A stretch of DNA of 64,000 bases from Epichloe hybrida (GCA_019022495.1 JAFEKR010000005.1:310001-374000); one strand, 5' to 3'. Positions 45,150-57,884 are shown, numbered from the stretch's first letter. Notes: generated by a model from the letters alone, not told the origin. Translations and numbers: made by a program.

Positions 45150-46895
45150 GCAACCAACCGGCCCTTTTTAGGGGCATTTTTAGGGGCATTTTTAGGTCCC
45201 TTCCACATGTGGGAGTGGCCACATCTTCATTTTGGCCTCCCCATCCGTCAAGAAAATTCACAAATCAGAAAATTCACTGATTGAGTGAGTTTACTCACCG
45301 CAGTGCTCTTTGTTCACGCTTTCTGTCGGTCATGTCGTTCCTTCCATTCATTCACCCTTGCATGGCAAATGTGGGCCCAGCCTTCTGCCACCGAGTTTTG
45401 GACAAAAGGATACTCGCGACGCTGTTCGCGAGGAATGGCATGGCAATGGATTTGATATTTGGACATTTCTTTGTCACAAATGGAGGCTAGAACTGTTGCA
45501 TCGGACTCGAGTACAGGTCGGCCCAGTCGACTCGACTATGTTGTTATAATTTCCTGGCCGACATAAAGAAGCAACAATGTCGAGTGAAAGACGTGCATTT
45601 TCTCTTCACCATCAGAATCAGAAGTCTCCTACCTCAGTAACAAAGAGCCAAAAGATACAAAATGACTTCAGTCATGCTTTCATCCGACAAGATCTGCCCA
45701 TACTGTCCAGTAATTCTATTTTGACAATTACTCAAGCGCCCTGCCCTTCCAAACTCACAGTGTTATTTTACATCGCAATTTGTTTCTCTGTCATAGACAT
45801 TTTTCACTACACCTCCGCCGCTTCAGATCATGCTATCGTATACCATGTATCACCTCGCTTCCCTCAGTCAACTCGAGCGCGCAAACTACCAAAACCCCTA
45901 CCACACCATCTCTGGGAGAAGAAATTGGCAGATGATGAAAGCAACGCCTCCGCTATACTTCCTCAAGTTTCAGTCTACAATGAATTTGAAGCCTACACAT
46001 TGGCATAACGCTCACTTTCGTGCTAGCATGTCTTTCACTTGGATACACCAACAAGGAATCTTCAGAAGACGAGTGATGGCAGGCCTTCGGCAGATGCAAT
46101 GATGGGAAGTCTGATGGATTCCTTGTTTACTATGACTTTGTTTTCTAAAGAACATCTCCGGCGCAAGATGTTTGAAATCGAATGGCGGTTTTCCCCCACA
46201 ATGTGTACAGATCGGCCCTTGCTTTCAAAGCTGGAATATGCATGTTTCGTTTCCACAGTTATTCAGCTTTCAAAGTAAATTAAAATTCTAATATATGTAC
46301 TTTCATCCTCAAGAGGGTACAGAGAAAGCAACATATTCGAACAAAATCATTTTACTTTCCATTGTAGCGTAGGGTAGGTATCCAATAATGGAGTGCGTGT
46401 GAGATTCTCGAGTCAATCGCCCCATAAAATAAAGTTAGAGCCAATCAGATTCCGCACTTGCCACCCTTGCACTTTCTTCATTCACGTTACGAAGAGTGCA
46501 AGGCATCACTCCCCTTAATAGACTCATCTCTGAAGTAACAGTATTCGGGACGAAGCGTTCTCCGCCGCTATTATTCACGGTTGGACTGCAGTTTTGAGTC
46601 TAATTGTGGCGGGGAGAAAAATCATCCTTCTTGTTTGCTCACACAAAGTCCAAGAGATACAGCTGGTTATCTCGCGGCAGTGACGTCAACACTTCATACA
46701 CGCTTCATACACGCTTCACATCCGTTTACACCAACAGAGAAATGAATTCGAGGCTGAGGTAATCAAAAGCTCGCGAAGCATCAACAACTTTGTCGCCAAA
46801 CTTCTAGTACAAGGGGGAACTCTTGGCAATTGCCCGCAAATCTGCGTATCTATTACGGCTTGACACCAGTCGTCATCGTCGCGAACGCTCTCAAC
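45150..46895. promoter_or_regulatory. RAD26 upstream region
   Basis: About 1.75 kb between the MULE and the RAD26 start codon. A 12-bp repeat TTTTTAGGGGCA, 2-3 copies, lies at about 45164-45196. A 143-codon plus frame at 45577-46008 has one hydrophobic segment but no family resemblance, so it is left unannotated. Paired ACGCTTCA repeats (CATACACGCTTCATACACGC) occur at about 46696-46720. The RAD26 promoter must lie here. Confidence 0.45.
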
Positions 46896-49800
46896 ATGGA
46901 CTCTGACCCAGGGCAGCCTCACGGTGCCTCTGGCACAAACCGCGGATTCCTGGTCGAAAAAGTGGTCACGGCTGCCCACGAAGCGGTCGCAAAAGATACA
47001 GAGAGCGGGAAGCCAGAAGCAGACCCGAAAAGCATGACCGAGGAAGATGCCCTCAGAAATCTCACAGGCGCCGTCAGAGACCAAACCGATTTAGAGCGAG
47101 ATATTACTATACAAGCAAATGCGGCACTCATGGAAGCCGAAGACAAGAAGGACCAAAATCGAATAAGTAAATTAGATGCCACGAGACAAAGACTGCAATC
47201 ACAGCTTGAGAAGGAGCAAAAGAGGCTTGGGCGGGTAGCAGGTAATCCGTATCAGTCTCGGAACGTCCAGAAAGAAATCGCAAACCTGGAAGAAGAACTG
47301 TCGCAAGTCTCAAATGACATCAGCGACTTCCAGGCACGGATTAATAAGAGACATGAAGAGGACCCTTTGGACGACGCCGATCAACCCAAGTCGAAGAAGC
47401 TTGCAGGTGAGAGCCACCGCGACTATCTCATCAGGACTGGAAAGATCACACCTTTTGCCAAAATCGGTGGGTCTCGGCCGCAGGGCATAGAAGGGCAACT
47501 CGCCGACACAATTTTGGAAGCAGAAGAAGAAGCTGCGGCGGAACATTTTTACCAAGACGTTCAAGGTCCAACCTCTCACCAACTCTTACGACGACCAGGC
47601 TTTGCCGATGATGTGGCCGACAAGAAGGACAAGGCTTCCAAAACTATGGCGGAGAATGAGTTTTCGCTACGACCACGCAAGAAACAGAGAACAGGGCGAG
47701 AGCGTAGTCCGTCTACGGACTTTGAGCCCGACGTAACATCAGGATCAGACTCCGAAGACGCCACGATCTGGCAACAGGGAAACGAGGAAGACTTGATTCG
47801 CCAAGAACGTCGTAAAGCCAAGGCAAAGTCAAAGGGTCAACAATTTGAAGGCATCGATCTCAGCAAGCTGGATGACGGTAATGAGGCGTTGTATAAACGA
47901 AGATTGAGCGACTGGATTTCGAGACGAAGGCGAGCAAGGCGAGCAAAACGACAGGCAGCAGCTGGCGAACATGACTATTCTCATGTCGAAAGCGAAGACG
48001 AGGATGAGTGGATGAAACCATCACCCGACTATCCCGACCATTCCATTGATGACAATTTGAAGTTGCCTGGTGATATTCACCCGTCACTGTTCGGATACCA
48101 GAAAACTGGAGTGCAATGGCTTGCCGAGTTGCACAAGCAAGGTGTGGGAGGCATTATTGGCGATGAGATGGGACTGGGTAAAACCGTTCAACTCATTGCC
48201 TTCATTGCTGCATTGCATTACAGCAACAAGTTGAAGCGACCTGTAATTGTCGTCGCACCTGCTACATTGCTCCGGCAGTGGGTCGGCGAATTTCACCGTT
48301 GGTGGCCGCCTCTGAGGGTATCCATTCTACATTCATCTGGTAGTGGTATGATGAACCCTAGGTTCGAGGACGATTATGATCTTGATCACTACCAGCCAGT
48401 CGCCAACAAGTCACACAGTGCCGCGCGAAGGATAGTCAAAGGGGTTGTGGACAAGGGTCACGTTCTTGTGACTACTTACACGGGATTGCAAACATACGCC
48501 GAGGAGCTGTTGCCCATAGAATGGGATTATGCCGTGCTTGATGAAGGGCACAAGATCCGGAACCCCAACGCCGAAATTACAGTGTCTTGCAAAGAGCTGA
48601 ATACGCCTAATCGTGTCATACTCTCTGGCACCCCTGTGCAGAACAATCTTACTGAGCTATGGTCTTTGTTTGACTTTATCTATCCCATGCGATTAGGTAC
48701 ACTTGTAAATTTTCGAGCGCAATTTGAAATCCCTATACGACAAGGTGGATATGCAAATGCGTCCAATCTTCAAGTGATGACCGCTGAAAAGTGTGCCGAG
48801 GCGCTCAAAGAGACAATAAGTGAATATCTTCTGCAGCGTCTCAAGGTCGACGTGGCAGCTGACTTGCCTGAGAAGACTGAGCAAGTCTTGTTTTGCAAAT
48901 TGACTGATGGCCAGCGGAAGGCTTATGAAACGTTCATAGGCTCTGACGAGGTTTCGGCGATACTGAACAGAAGACGACAATCGCTCTATGGAATTGATAT
49001 CCTTCGCAAGATTTGCAACCATCCAGATTTGCTGGACAAGAGCTTAGGTGGAAAGCCTGAGTACGATTTTGGTAGCCCGAAACTTTCAGCCAAACTCCAA
49101 CTTACCAAGGACCTGCTGCAAAAAGTGATGATACCGAACGGTCACAAGACGTTACTTTTCTCACAAGGAAAGCTCATGCTTAACATTATCGAAAAATGTA
49201 TGCGTGACTGCGGAATTAGCTACGTCCGAATGGACGGAGAAACTCCAGTTGACCATAGACAACCGATGATCGACAGATTCAATACTGATCCCTCAATCCA
49301 TGTATTTCTTATGACCACTCGAACTGGTGGGTTGGGCACTAACTTGACGGGTGCTGATCGAATCATCATCTTTGATCCAGATTGGAATCCGTCCACCGAC
49401 TTGCAAGCTCGTGAGAGGGCATGGAGATTGGGACAGAACAAGCCAGTCAAAATTTATCGATTGATGACAGAAGGCACGATTGAAGAAAAGATCTATCACC
49501 GACAAATTTTCAAACAGTTTATGACCAACAAAGTGCTCAAAGATCCGAAGCAGCGAAGTTCTTACGACTTGTCCGACCTGTACGATTTGTTCACCTACAA
49601 TGCTGGTAACGCAGCAGCAGCCCAGCGGAGTGACGTATTCAAGGGCGCTGAAGTAGAGATATCTTCAAAACGTGACAAGAACAACCTTTCTGACGAGAAG
49701 TTGGCATCGGCTGACAGCGCGAGGGCAAATGACGAAGACATTGAGGCGCAAGAGCTGCAGAAGATGAAAGTAGTGACAGCCATGGAGGATTTTCAGGAAG

Positions 49801-50393
49801 ATGCATTTGTTCAAGATGAGAGACGCATGCTTGAGGGTATATTTTCGCGGTCGGTCAACAGCGCTTACGATCATGAGCAGATTGTGAACGGAGCTCATCA
49901 AGCAAAAGCCGACGTGAGCGTTCTGCGCCAAGAAGCGAACCAGGTAGCCCGCCAAGCAGCAGCCCACCTCAAACACGCCGCCATGGAGGCTCGCAATATC
50001 CCGATTGGAACGGTGACATGGACCGGAGAAGTTGGCTCGGGAGGACGTCCAGGCGGCAGTAGACGTCGTGGAGGACCAAGCTCCGCTGGCATCATGAGCA
50101 ACTTGGCAAATCGACAAGGGTTAGATGCTGGCAGTGCAGGCAGTTCTCGCTCTGGGACGCCCACTGTTGACAAAAATTTAAAAGCAAAGCACTTTATGGT
50201 CATGATCGAGGCGTTTATAAAGAGGCACGGGGGACGGGTTCCCAGCAAGATGCTGGTTGATCATTTCAACACCTACTGCCCTGGGAAAAAACAAAGTGAT
50301 GAATTTAAAATTGCTTTGGATAGAACTGCGGTCCTAAACAAGACTGGTGGTGCAGGACGAGGCATGTGGACACTTAAATCAGGAATCAAATGA
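46896..50393 (+). CDS. rad26: RAD26/CSB (ERCC6) SNF2-family transcription-coupled repair ATPase
   Basis: A single exon of 1165 aa from the ATG at 46896 (MDSDPGQPHG); the frame extends upstream only through non-ATG codons. The product is a Swi2/Snf2 translocase that remodels stalled RNA polymerase II and starts transcription-coupled nucleotide excision repair. The N-terminal third is coiled-coil and acidic (residues about 70-150). The ATPase core has motif I GDEMGLGKT at 422-430, motif II DEGH at 549-552 and motif III LSGTPVQNNLTELWSL. The C lobe has TTRTGGLGTNLTGADRIIIFDP and the motif VI region LQARERAWRLGQ at about 835-846. The end (MVMIEAFIKRHGGRVPSKMLVDHFN ... GRGMWTLKSG) matches the C-terminal winged-helix domain of CSB/Rad26. 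Length is close to yeast Rad26. It is convergent with RPS14. All key residues are present, so it should be active. Confidence 0.95.
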   Translation: MDSDPGQPHGASGTNRGFLVEKVVTAAHEAVAKDTESGKPEADPKSMTEEDALRNLTGAVRDQTDLERDITIQANAALMEAEDKKDQNRISKLDATRQRLQSQLEKEQKRLGRVAGNPYQSRNVQKEIANLEEELSQVSNDISDFQARINKRHEEDPLDDADQPKSKKLAGESHRDYLIRTGKITPFAKIGGSRPQGIEGQLADTILEAEEEAAAEHFYQDVQGPTSHQLLRRPGFADDVADKKDKASKTMAENEFSLRPRKKQRTGRERSPSTDFEPDVTSGSDSEDATIWQQGNEEDLIRQERRKAKAKSKGQQFEGIDLSKLDDGNEALYKRRLSDWISRRRRARRAKRQAAAGEHDYSHVESEDEDEWMKPSPDYPDHSIDDNLKLPGDIHPSLFGYQKTGVQWLAELHKQGVGGIIGDEMGLGKTVQLIAFIAALHYSNKLKRPVIVVAPATLLRQWVGEFHRWWPPLRVSILHSSGSGMMNPRFEDDYDLDHYQPVANKSHSAARRIVKGVVDKGHVLVTTYTGLQTYAEELLPIEWDYAVLDEGHKIRNPNAEITVSCKELNTPNRVILSGTPVQNNLTELWSLFDFIYPMRLGTLVNFRAQFEIPIRQGGYANASNLQVMTAEKCAEALKETISEYLLQRLKVDVAADLPEKTEQVLFCKLTDGQRKAYETFIGSDEVSAILNRRRQSLYGIDILRKICNHPDLLDKSLGGKPEYDFGSPKLSAKLQLTKDLLQKVMIPNGHKTLLFSQGKLMLNIIEKCMRDCGISYVRMDGETPVDHRQPMIDRFNTDPSIHVFLMTTRTGGLGTNLTGADRIIIFDPDWNPSTDLQARERAWRLGQNKPVKIYRLMTEGTIEEKIYHRQIFKQFMTNKVLKDPKQRSSYDLSDLYDLFTYNAGNAAAAQRSDVFKGAEVEISSKRDKNNLSDEKLASADSARANDEDIEAQELQKMKVVTAMEDFQEDAFVQDERRMLEGIFSRSVNSAYDHEQIVNGAHQAKADVSVLRQEANQVARQAAAHLKHAAMEARNIPIGTVTWTGEVGSGGRPGGSRRRGGPSSAGIMSNLANRQGLDAGSAGSSRSGTPTVDKNLKAKHFMVMIEAFIKRHGGRVPSKMLVDHFNTYCPGKKQSDEFKIALDRTAVLNKTGGAGRGMWTLKSGIK

Positions 50394-50796
50394 GAGAAAT
50401 TGTCGATGGGAGATGAGTCTCTGCTGGACTGTTCATTGTTAGCGTGAAGTATTGGAATAGTACAATCAGAAAAAAGGTTTTCGGAAGACGATTGGCAGGA
50501 CCAAGCACGAGGATAACACGTTTCCAGGATACGTGCGTCGAGACTGAGCGACACATTTACACGGACGACGGGTTTGATAATGGGACTCGAATACTGTTCA
50601 TGGACTGCTTCGGGCGACGAAATCATGTCCGTCTACCTAGCAGCTCGCCTAAACACCCGCTAATCGGATGCGACAGAGCACAGTAGAATGGAGACCAGGC
50701 ACTATGGCCGTTCCCCTCGTTTTTCTCAACGCCAAAGAGAAACCAGGTAGCGAAACTCCAGTCCAAACCAAGCCAAGTCCATCGCCATGACGTCGC
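50394..50796. terminator. Convergent 3' region of RAD26 and RPS14
   Basis: 403 bp between two stop codons facing each other, so both transcripts end here. No hairpin or further gene is evident. Confidence 0.4.
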
Positions 50797-51533
<737 letters not shown>

Positions 51534-51879
51534 TTTGAATCGTGCGTCTGGTTTCTCGACACTGGCAGTTGGAAATGAAGAACCGACTCTTTACGCAATT
51601 GTCGCGATAAGGCGCCATGTTGGTGTGGATTGGCGGGCGGGAAGCCGGAGGCGGTGGATCATGGCAGAAAATGTAAAGATTTTGTGTGTGGACTGCTCCA
51701 AAACCCTACCCTAGCTGAAATTTGGTGGAAAAGAAGCCCACTTTTGCGCCGAACCGTCCCACCCAGAGGAGACAGAGGAGGTGGAAAAAAAAAACCTACC
51801 GACATTTGACTTCGTCCCTTTCTTCTCTCCCCAACCACGCCAATACTAACCGACTCCCGTCCAACAGCCAGTCGCAACA
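51534..51879. promoter_or_regulatory. Bidirectional ribosomal-protein promoter
   Basis: Only 346 bp separate the start codons of RPS14 (-) and RPL7 (+), so the two promoters must share sequence. AACCCTACCCTAG at 51702-51714 holds two tandem ACCCTA words, like the telobox bound by Tbf1/Rap1-type factors at ribosomal protein genes in other fungi. A CT-rich stretch (CCCTTTCTTCTCTCC) lies near 51817-51835 on the RPL7 side. The role is inferred from motif and context. Confidence 0.6.
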
Positions 51880-53384
51880 ATGGGTGCCACGTATGTTAAT
51901 CCTCCTTGAACGCTTCGATCATGGACATCGGTCCCGGTGTCGAGTTCTCTTGCAGATTGTTCGTGGTCCTCTCGCTGGACAGGAATTCTTGTTCTCATCT
52001 CCCGACGGGGAATGGTGAGATCGAAGATTCCGTCAGCTCGATCTCTCTTGGACATCTCCCTCTGTTGCTCAGGCTTGGAACATTAGCTTGCGAACTGAGA
52101 GATGATGAACGAGGTGTTGGAGATGAAGAATTAATGCCAATTCTTCGCTCTCAATTTCATTGTTGCTCGAATGAACGGATAGTTCTGGTAGTAGGTTGGA
52201 ATATACCTCGGACCAAGACGTTCTTGCGACTGTTTTCTCCTAAGCTTAATGCTCGGGGTGGTTGTTGGATGAGTGCTCGCAGCCAGGAATCTCAATGGTG
52301 AAGAATATTTTTTGCCGAGTTCCCTGCCCCGCGATGCTCACCGATTAAATTCAAATTCGAGTCAGCCAAAGCGGAGAATGTCGCGCCTCAGCTACAGTTC
52401 TCGCACCGGCGCTCTTGTTCATACCTTGGAGTATGCCGGACCTCGTACTAATCTGACTCACTCGGCAGTACCGTTCCGACCAACGACCAGATCTTGGTCC
52501 CTGAGACCCTTCTCAAGAAGCGCAAGTCTCAGGAGAAGGCTCGCGCTGAGCGCACTGATGCTATCAAGAAGAGAAAAGCTGTACGTATATTGTCTTTGGA
52601 ATTTACTGGCATTATGATGTACAACATATCCATCAACTAGACATAGTCGATGCTGTTGATTTTTATACCTTCTTTCGGGTCTGATACAAGCCGATTAAAA
52701 TCACCATTTGACGCATTGAAATCCCTTGAATTTCACTGACTTTCTTTCTTTCAAAAGGCCAACAAGGAAAAGCGCGGCGTCATCTTCAAGCGTGCTGAGA
52801 AGTACGTCAAGGAATACCGTGATGCTGAGCGTGAGAAGGTCCGCCTTCACCGCGTCGCCAAGGAGAACGACTCTGCCTACATCCCCGCCGAGTCCAAGTT
52901 GATCTTTGTCGTCCGTATTAAGGGTATCAACAAGATGCCTCCCAAGCCCCGCAAGACTCTCCAGCTCCTTCGTCTTCTCCAGATCAACAACGGTGTGTTC
53001 ATCAAGGCCACCAAGGCCATCACCGAGATGTTGAAGATTGTCGAGCCCTGGGTTGCTTACGGTTACCCCAACTTGAAGACTGTCAAGGAACTCGTCTACA
53101 AGCGTGGTTACGGAAAAGTCAACAAGCAGCGCACTGCCCTGACTGACAACTCCATCATTGAGGAGTCTCTCGGCAAGTACGGCATTGTCTGCATGGAGGA
53201 TCTCGTTCACGAGATCTACACCGTCGGCCCCAACTTCAAGCAGGCCTCCAACTTCCTGTGGCCCTTCAAGCTCTCCAACCCTACTGGTGGCTTCCGTCCT
53301 CGCAAGTTCAAGCACTTCATCGAGGGTGGTGATCTTGGCAACCGTGAGGAGCACATCAACGCTCTCGTTCGCCAGATGAACTAG
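51880..53384 (+). CDS. rpl7: 60S ribosomal protein L7 (uL30)
   Basis: Three exons: 51880-51890 (11 bp, ATGGGTGCCAC), 52469-52580 and 52758-53384, giving 249 aa. The junctions restore [29 protein letters not shown], then [28 protein letters not shown]. The rest is classical uL30: [62 protein letters not shown] and [27 protein letters not shown]. The first intron is 578 bp, by far the longest in any gene here, and begins 11 bp after the A of the ATG. RPL7 introns carry snoRNAs in budding yeast, but I find no complete C/D box set. The second intron is 177 bp. Confidence 0.96.
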
Positions 53385-53791
53385 ATTAGTAAAGTAAAAA
53401 AGCGACAAATCCTCCACAAATGGACTGGGTTTTGGAATGGGAAAAGATGAATTTTTTATGGCATGGTTGCTCGGCGTTCTGTACATGACAAGGTTGCATG
53501 TAATTGATATCCTGGAAGAATGACACAAACCAGTTCCACATGCCAATCGTGATTTCTTCATTCGTGACACAGCATGAGTGTACAGCACGCTGAACCGCAT
53601 GCACTCCAAGCAGGCACCTGATGCACCAGCAGCAAGGGACAGCGCCTCCCAACGTGATGATGGACGGGAATTGATAAGTGTATGAGTGGAGCTAGGCTAT
53701 GTTTGTCCACCTTCCTTTGTCGCCCAATGCTTCACACTTTCAAAGATCTGCATTCCATAATCATGCCTCTCAGACGGTATGACAAGCCGCG
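53385..53791. terminator. Convergent 3' region of RPL7 and ISA2
   Basis: 407 bp between facing stop codons. Transcripts of both genes end here. The short frames are not convincing. Confidence 0.4.
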
Positions 53792-54577
53792 TTACATCTT
53801 GATATCAAAGCTTGTACCACATCCACAGCTGCTCGTTGCGTACGGATTGTCCACAATCTTAAACTGAGATCCAATCAACTCCTTAGTGAAGTCTACTTTG
53901 CTGCCCTTGAGCAAATCCAAGGACGGCGCATCTAAGATGATTTTAGCGTTCATCGGGGAAGGTGAACTAGACTCTTCGCCATCCGGGCAGAACTGGAAGA
54001 TCGTATCGTCATCGTTTACAACAGCTGACCACTCTGCTGTATCTTTGGCAGGGATCGTAACGAGGCCCATGAGGTATTGGAATCCATGGCAGCCGCCACT
54101 TTCGACTTGTATGCGAAGCGCCAGATTCGGATTATTGTCCTTCTTCATGATTTCTGACAGTCGCTGCCAGGTAATAAGTTAGCTCATTGCCCCTGGTGCA
54201 CATTCCATAGCATGAGTGTGTACCTTTGCTGCCCTAGGCGTTATCTCCAGCATGATTTCGTTACCATCTTCATCGGTCTGCGGATTCAAAACGCACGTCG
54301 TGGCTCGTCGACTCGCTGTGATTGCGAAGGTTCTTCTTTGTGGTTGTTGCCCGGGATAGCTGATTGCGAGTTTCCGTATTGAGTAGCATGTACTAAGGTG
54401 ATGGCTCGACGAGTGAAGAGGAAATGCAGTATGGGCATTCGTCTTGGTAATGGCTCGCGGGAGCAAGAACTCAAGCGGGGCAGATGATTGAGTGGCAGCT
54501 GTTGCGCAGCCGCGCTTTGCGATGCGTATGAACGACCTGGCGGCCGATGCGCCTTTCGCACATCCCAGACTGGCCAT
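53792..54577 (-). CDS. isa2: ISA2, mitochondrial A-type iron-sulfur assembly protein
   Basis: Exons 54224-54577 and 53792-54163 surround a 60-bp intron (donor GTACAC, branch GCTAAC, GGCAG); the product is about 241 aa. The first 110 residues are basic and Ser/Thr/Gln-rich (ASAARSFIRIAKRG), as for a mitochondrial presequence. The HesB/IscA core follows: LEITPRAAKRLSEIM, then ALRIQVESGGCHGFQYLMGL, and the end NPYATSSCGCGTSFDI. The three conserved cysteines, C143, C231 and C233, are all present. ISA1-ISA2-IBA57 form [4Fe-4S] clusters for mitochondrial enzymes such as aconitase and lipoate synthase. The ATG at 54577 is the first in-frame Met; codons upstream in the frame start with GTG only. Divergent from eIF3c. 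Confidence 0.93.
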
Positions 54578-55102
54578 CGTAATAGTTTTGCGACAGCAGA
54601 TGATCAGTGGTTGCTGGCAGAGGTGTTGTTGGAAAGTCGAGCTGGTAATCCGTAGTTGCTGAGAAATCAAGTGGTGCCACGTCACCCGTCTGCCGCCATC
54701 AGCCGACCCGTTGTTGGTACGCAGCTGGATTGAGAATGGTTCGACATATTAAAAGACAGTCAGTGAACTACCAAGTCGGATGGAAAAACACAGAGACCGA
54801 CCAGCTGACATAATCGCACACAAAATCGTGGTTGGCCGCACCTTTTTGAGTCAGGGGAGGAGGGGGCTACAGCGCCTGCGCCTTGTGCAGCTGCTCCTTT
54901 GGCTGTGACTCCTTTCGCTAAGCCCCAAGTTGAGCGCCCCACCTCCCACCAAAAATCATCAATTTTCGACCCTCACGAGCCAGACTCGATTCCTGACCCC
55001 GCGCATCGCAACCTCGCGACAAGTCTATATCTTCCCCCTCGAACCCGTCGAGGCGACACGTATTCGATCGAGGAATAGCGTCAAGAGAAATATTCGCCCA
55101 CC
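54578..55102. promoter_or_regulatory. Divergent promoter region, ISA2 / eIF3c
   Basis: 525 bp between two divergent start codons, with no visible gene. Pyrimidine-rich stretches lie on the eIF3c side. Confidence 0.45.
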
Positions 55103-57884
55103 ATGTCTCGATTTTTCCGTGGTGGAGAGGACAGCTCCAGCGACAGCTCCTCTGACGAGGAGGAGCTTTACTCCGACGAGGAGCAGCAGGAGAAGCAGCA
55201 GCAGGGCGCGGCCCAGGATGACTCCGACGACTCCGACGACATGGATGACTCTGATGCTAGCGACGATTCTTCCAGCGATGACGAGGCCGGTGGTGCCAAC
55301 CGTTTCTTGAGGGACGCCGCGTCAGACAGTGATAGTGAGGAGGAAGATGTCCGAGCCAAGGTCAAGAGTGCAAAGGACAAGCGTCTTGACGAACTTGACG
55401 CCTCGATTAGGCAGATAGAGAACGGACAGAAGAACGGCGACTGGACTTTGATCTCAGCTGGTACGTGGTGAAATTGTTGTGTTGGAAAGGCACTGAGTAT
55501 AGGAGTGCCTTTTTATCATCATCGTCGAGCATGTGCGAGGGTCGTTGCTAACAAGTATCCCGTGTTCCAGAATTCGACAAACTCAGTCGACAGGTCAGTC
55601 GCATGCACGATGGCCGCAGGACCCCCAAGACTTATATCCGAATCATCGCCGAGTTGGAGGATTTTATGAACGAAGCCTTGGCCAAGCAAAAGGTCACACC
55701 CAAGAAAATGAATGCCACCCAAGCACGTGGCCTCAACGCTGTCAAGCAAAAAATCAAGAAGTCAAGCAAAGAGTACCAGACGGAAATAGATGCGTACAAA
55801 GCAGACAAGGATGGCTTCATGGAGTCTGAGGACGAGGAGCCGGAGCCAGTTGCCAAGCCTAAGAAGGTCGTTCGAATCGAAGACGACCTTGCCACAGCTG
55901 AGGAACTTGCTGATGATGGCTTTGCTACTGTTGGAAAGGGTGGTCGCACTCTTCAATATACTCCTGAGAGCATTTTGAAGCACTTGCGCGGTATCATGGA
56001 GTCTCGTGGCAAGAAGAACACGGATCGTCTTGAGCAGATCAAGGTGATGGAAAAGCTTGGCGAAATTGCAAACACTCCCTACCAACAAATTCGTGTTTTG
56101 CTTGCCATCGTATCTGCTCGTTTTGATCTCAGTGCCGGCACCTCAAACGTCATGCCGCTGGAGCATTGGAAGGCTGCTGAGAAAGAATTGTCTACTCTGT
56201 TGACCGTTCTCGACAAGAATCGGGATCAATTCGTGGTTGTTGAGAACGTCGAGGAGTGGGATGATGATGAGAAGGCTCCTAGTCTTCAGCCTGGCGAGAA
56301 GTATATCAAAGTTGCTGGCAGCGTGGTCTCATATGTCGAAAGACTGGATGATGAGCTGGTGCGCTCCCTGCAGAGCATTGACCCCCATACTTCCGAGTAC
56401 ATCGAGCGTCTTCAAGACGAGGGCTCTTTGTACAACATCATCTTCCGCGGTCAGTTGTACTACGAGGACCTCCTGACGGATGAATCCCTGGAGATCTCTC
56501 AGGAGAGCGTCAACCGTATTGTCATGCGACGTCTTGAACACGTCTACTTCAAGGTAGAAACAGACCCCTGGTCAATTAACAAGATTCCACGGGCAAAGAT
56601 GTATGCTAATCAGATATATAGCCCGCACAAGTCGTCAAGACCTTTGAGGAGAATTGCGCAAAGGCTGCCGGTGACAAAGTTGACTCCGTCATCACCCCTC
56701 GCGCCAAATGTGAAGATGCTAACGATCTGGTCAACATCCTCTGCAACTACCTGTTCAACAACAGTGACGGCATTATTCGTGCCCGTGCCATGTTGTCCCA
56801 GGTTTACTTCCTTGCTCTTCACGGGGAGTACTACAAGGCTCGTGACATGATGCTCATGTCCCACCTGCAAGACACCATACCCAATTTCGACGTGCAGTCT
56901 CAGATCCTCTACAACCGAACCCTTGTCCAGGTTGGCTTGTGTGCGTTCCGCAAGGGTCTCATTTACGATGCTCAGAACACCCTCCAGGACATCTGTGGCT
57001 CTGGCCGTCAAAAGGAACTGTTGGCTCAGGGTGTTATGATGCAAAGATACAGCCAAGTAACCCCCGAGCAGGAGCGCTTGGAGAAGCAGCGCCAGCTGCC
57101 CTTCCACATGCACATCAACCTGGAGCTTTTGGAGTGCGTATATCTGACCTGCAGCATGCTTCTTGAGATTCCTCTGCTGGCCCAGACCGGATCGTCTCCT
57201 GATGTCAGGAAGCGTGTCATTAGCAAGACCTATAGACGTATGCTCGAGTACCACGAGAGACAAATATTCACTGGCCCCCCCGAGAACACAAGAGACCACG
57301 TCATGCAGGCGTCCAAGGCTCTTGCCGCCGGCGAGTGGAAGAAGTCGACCACCTTCATCCACAGCATCAAGATTTGGGAATTGATGCCCAATGCCGAGGA
57401 CATCAAGGACATGCTTTCCAAGCAGATCCAAGAGGAAGGGCTCCGTACATACCTGTTTACATACGCCCCTTTCTATGACACATTGGCTCTCGAAACACTC
57501 AGCTCCATGTTTGAGCTGGAGAGTGCCAAGACGGCGGCCATCGTCAGCAAGATGATCAGCCATGAAGAGCTGGCCGCTTCTCTCGACCAGGTCACCAACA
57601 ACGTCATCTTCCGCAAGGGTGTTGAATTGAGTCGCCTGCAATCCTTGGCGTTGACCCTTTCCGACAAAGCCAGTGCTCTCATCGAGACCAACGAGCGAAC
57701 GCTCGAACAGCGCACCCAAGGCACGTCCAACGCTTTCGAGCGACAAGGAGGCCGTGGACGTGGTGGACGTGGAGGCGGCCGAGGAGGTGGCCGAGGAGGT
57801 GCTCGCACAGGCGGAAACCCCCAGAGGCAAGCCGGTGGAACTCAGTTCACCGGCGGTGCTTTGGGCGCTGCCGTACGGGGTTAA
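55103..57884 (+). CDS. nip1: Eukaryotic translation initiation factor 3 subunit C (NIP1)
   Basis: Three exons (55103-55460, 55571-56553, 56622-57884) with introns of 110 and 68 bp give 867 aa. The protein starts [21 protein letters not shown], an acidic Ser-rich region that binds eIF1 and eIF5 in yeast. Then come [15 protein letters not shown] across the first junction and the helical eIF3c N domain ([21 protein letters not shown]). Next are [25 protein letters not shown] across the second junction and the PCI region at about residues 715-775 ([24 protein letters not shown]). An RGG-rich tail ([13 protein letters not shown]) ends the protein. eIF3c is a core scaffold of eIF3 on the 40S subunit. 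Frames nested in it on both strands are shadows. Confidence 0.96.

Noticed and set aside
45577..46008. 143-codon plus frame upstream of RAD26
   Set aside because: One hydrophobic stretch only, no family resemblance. It may be chance in a promoter region and would need transcript evidence.
51891..52468. C/D snoRNA in the first RPL7 intron
   Set aside because: A C-box-like ATGATGA is present, but no D box CTGA lies at proper distance; the only CTGA downstream is the branch site.
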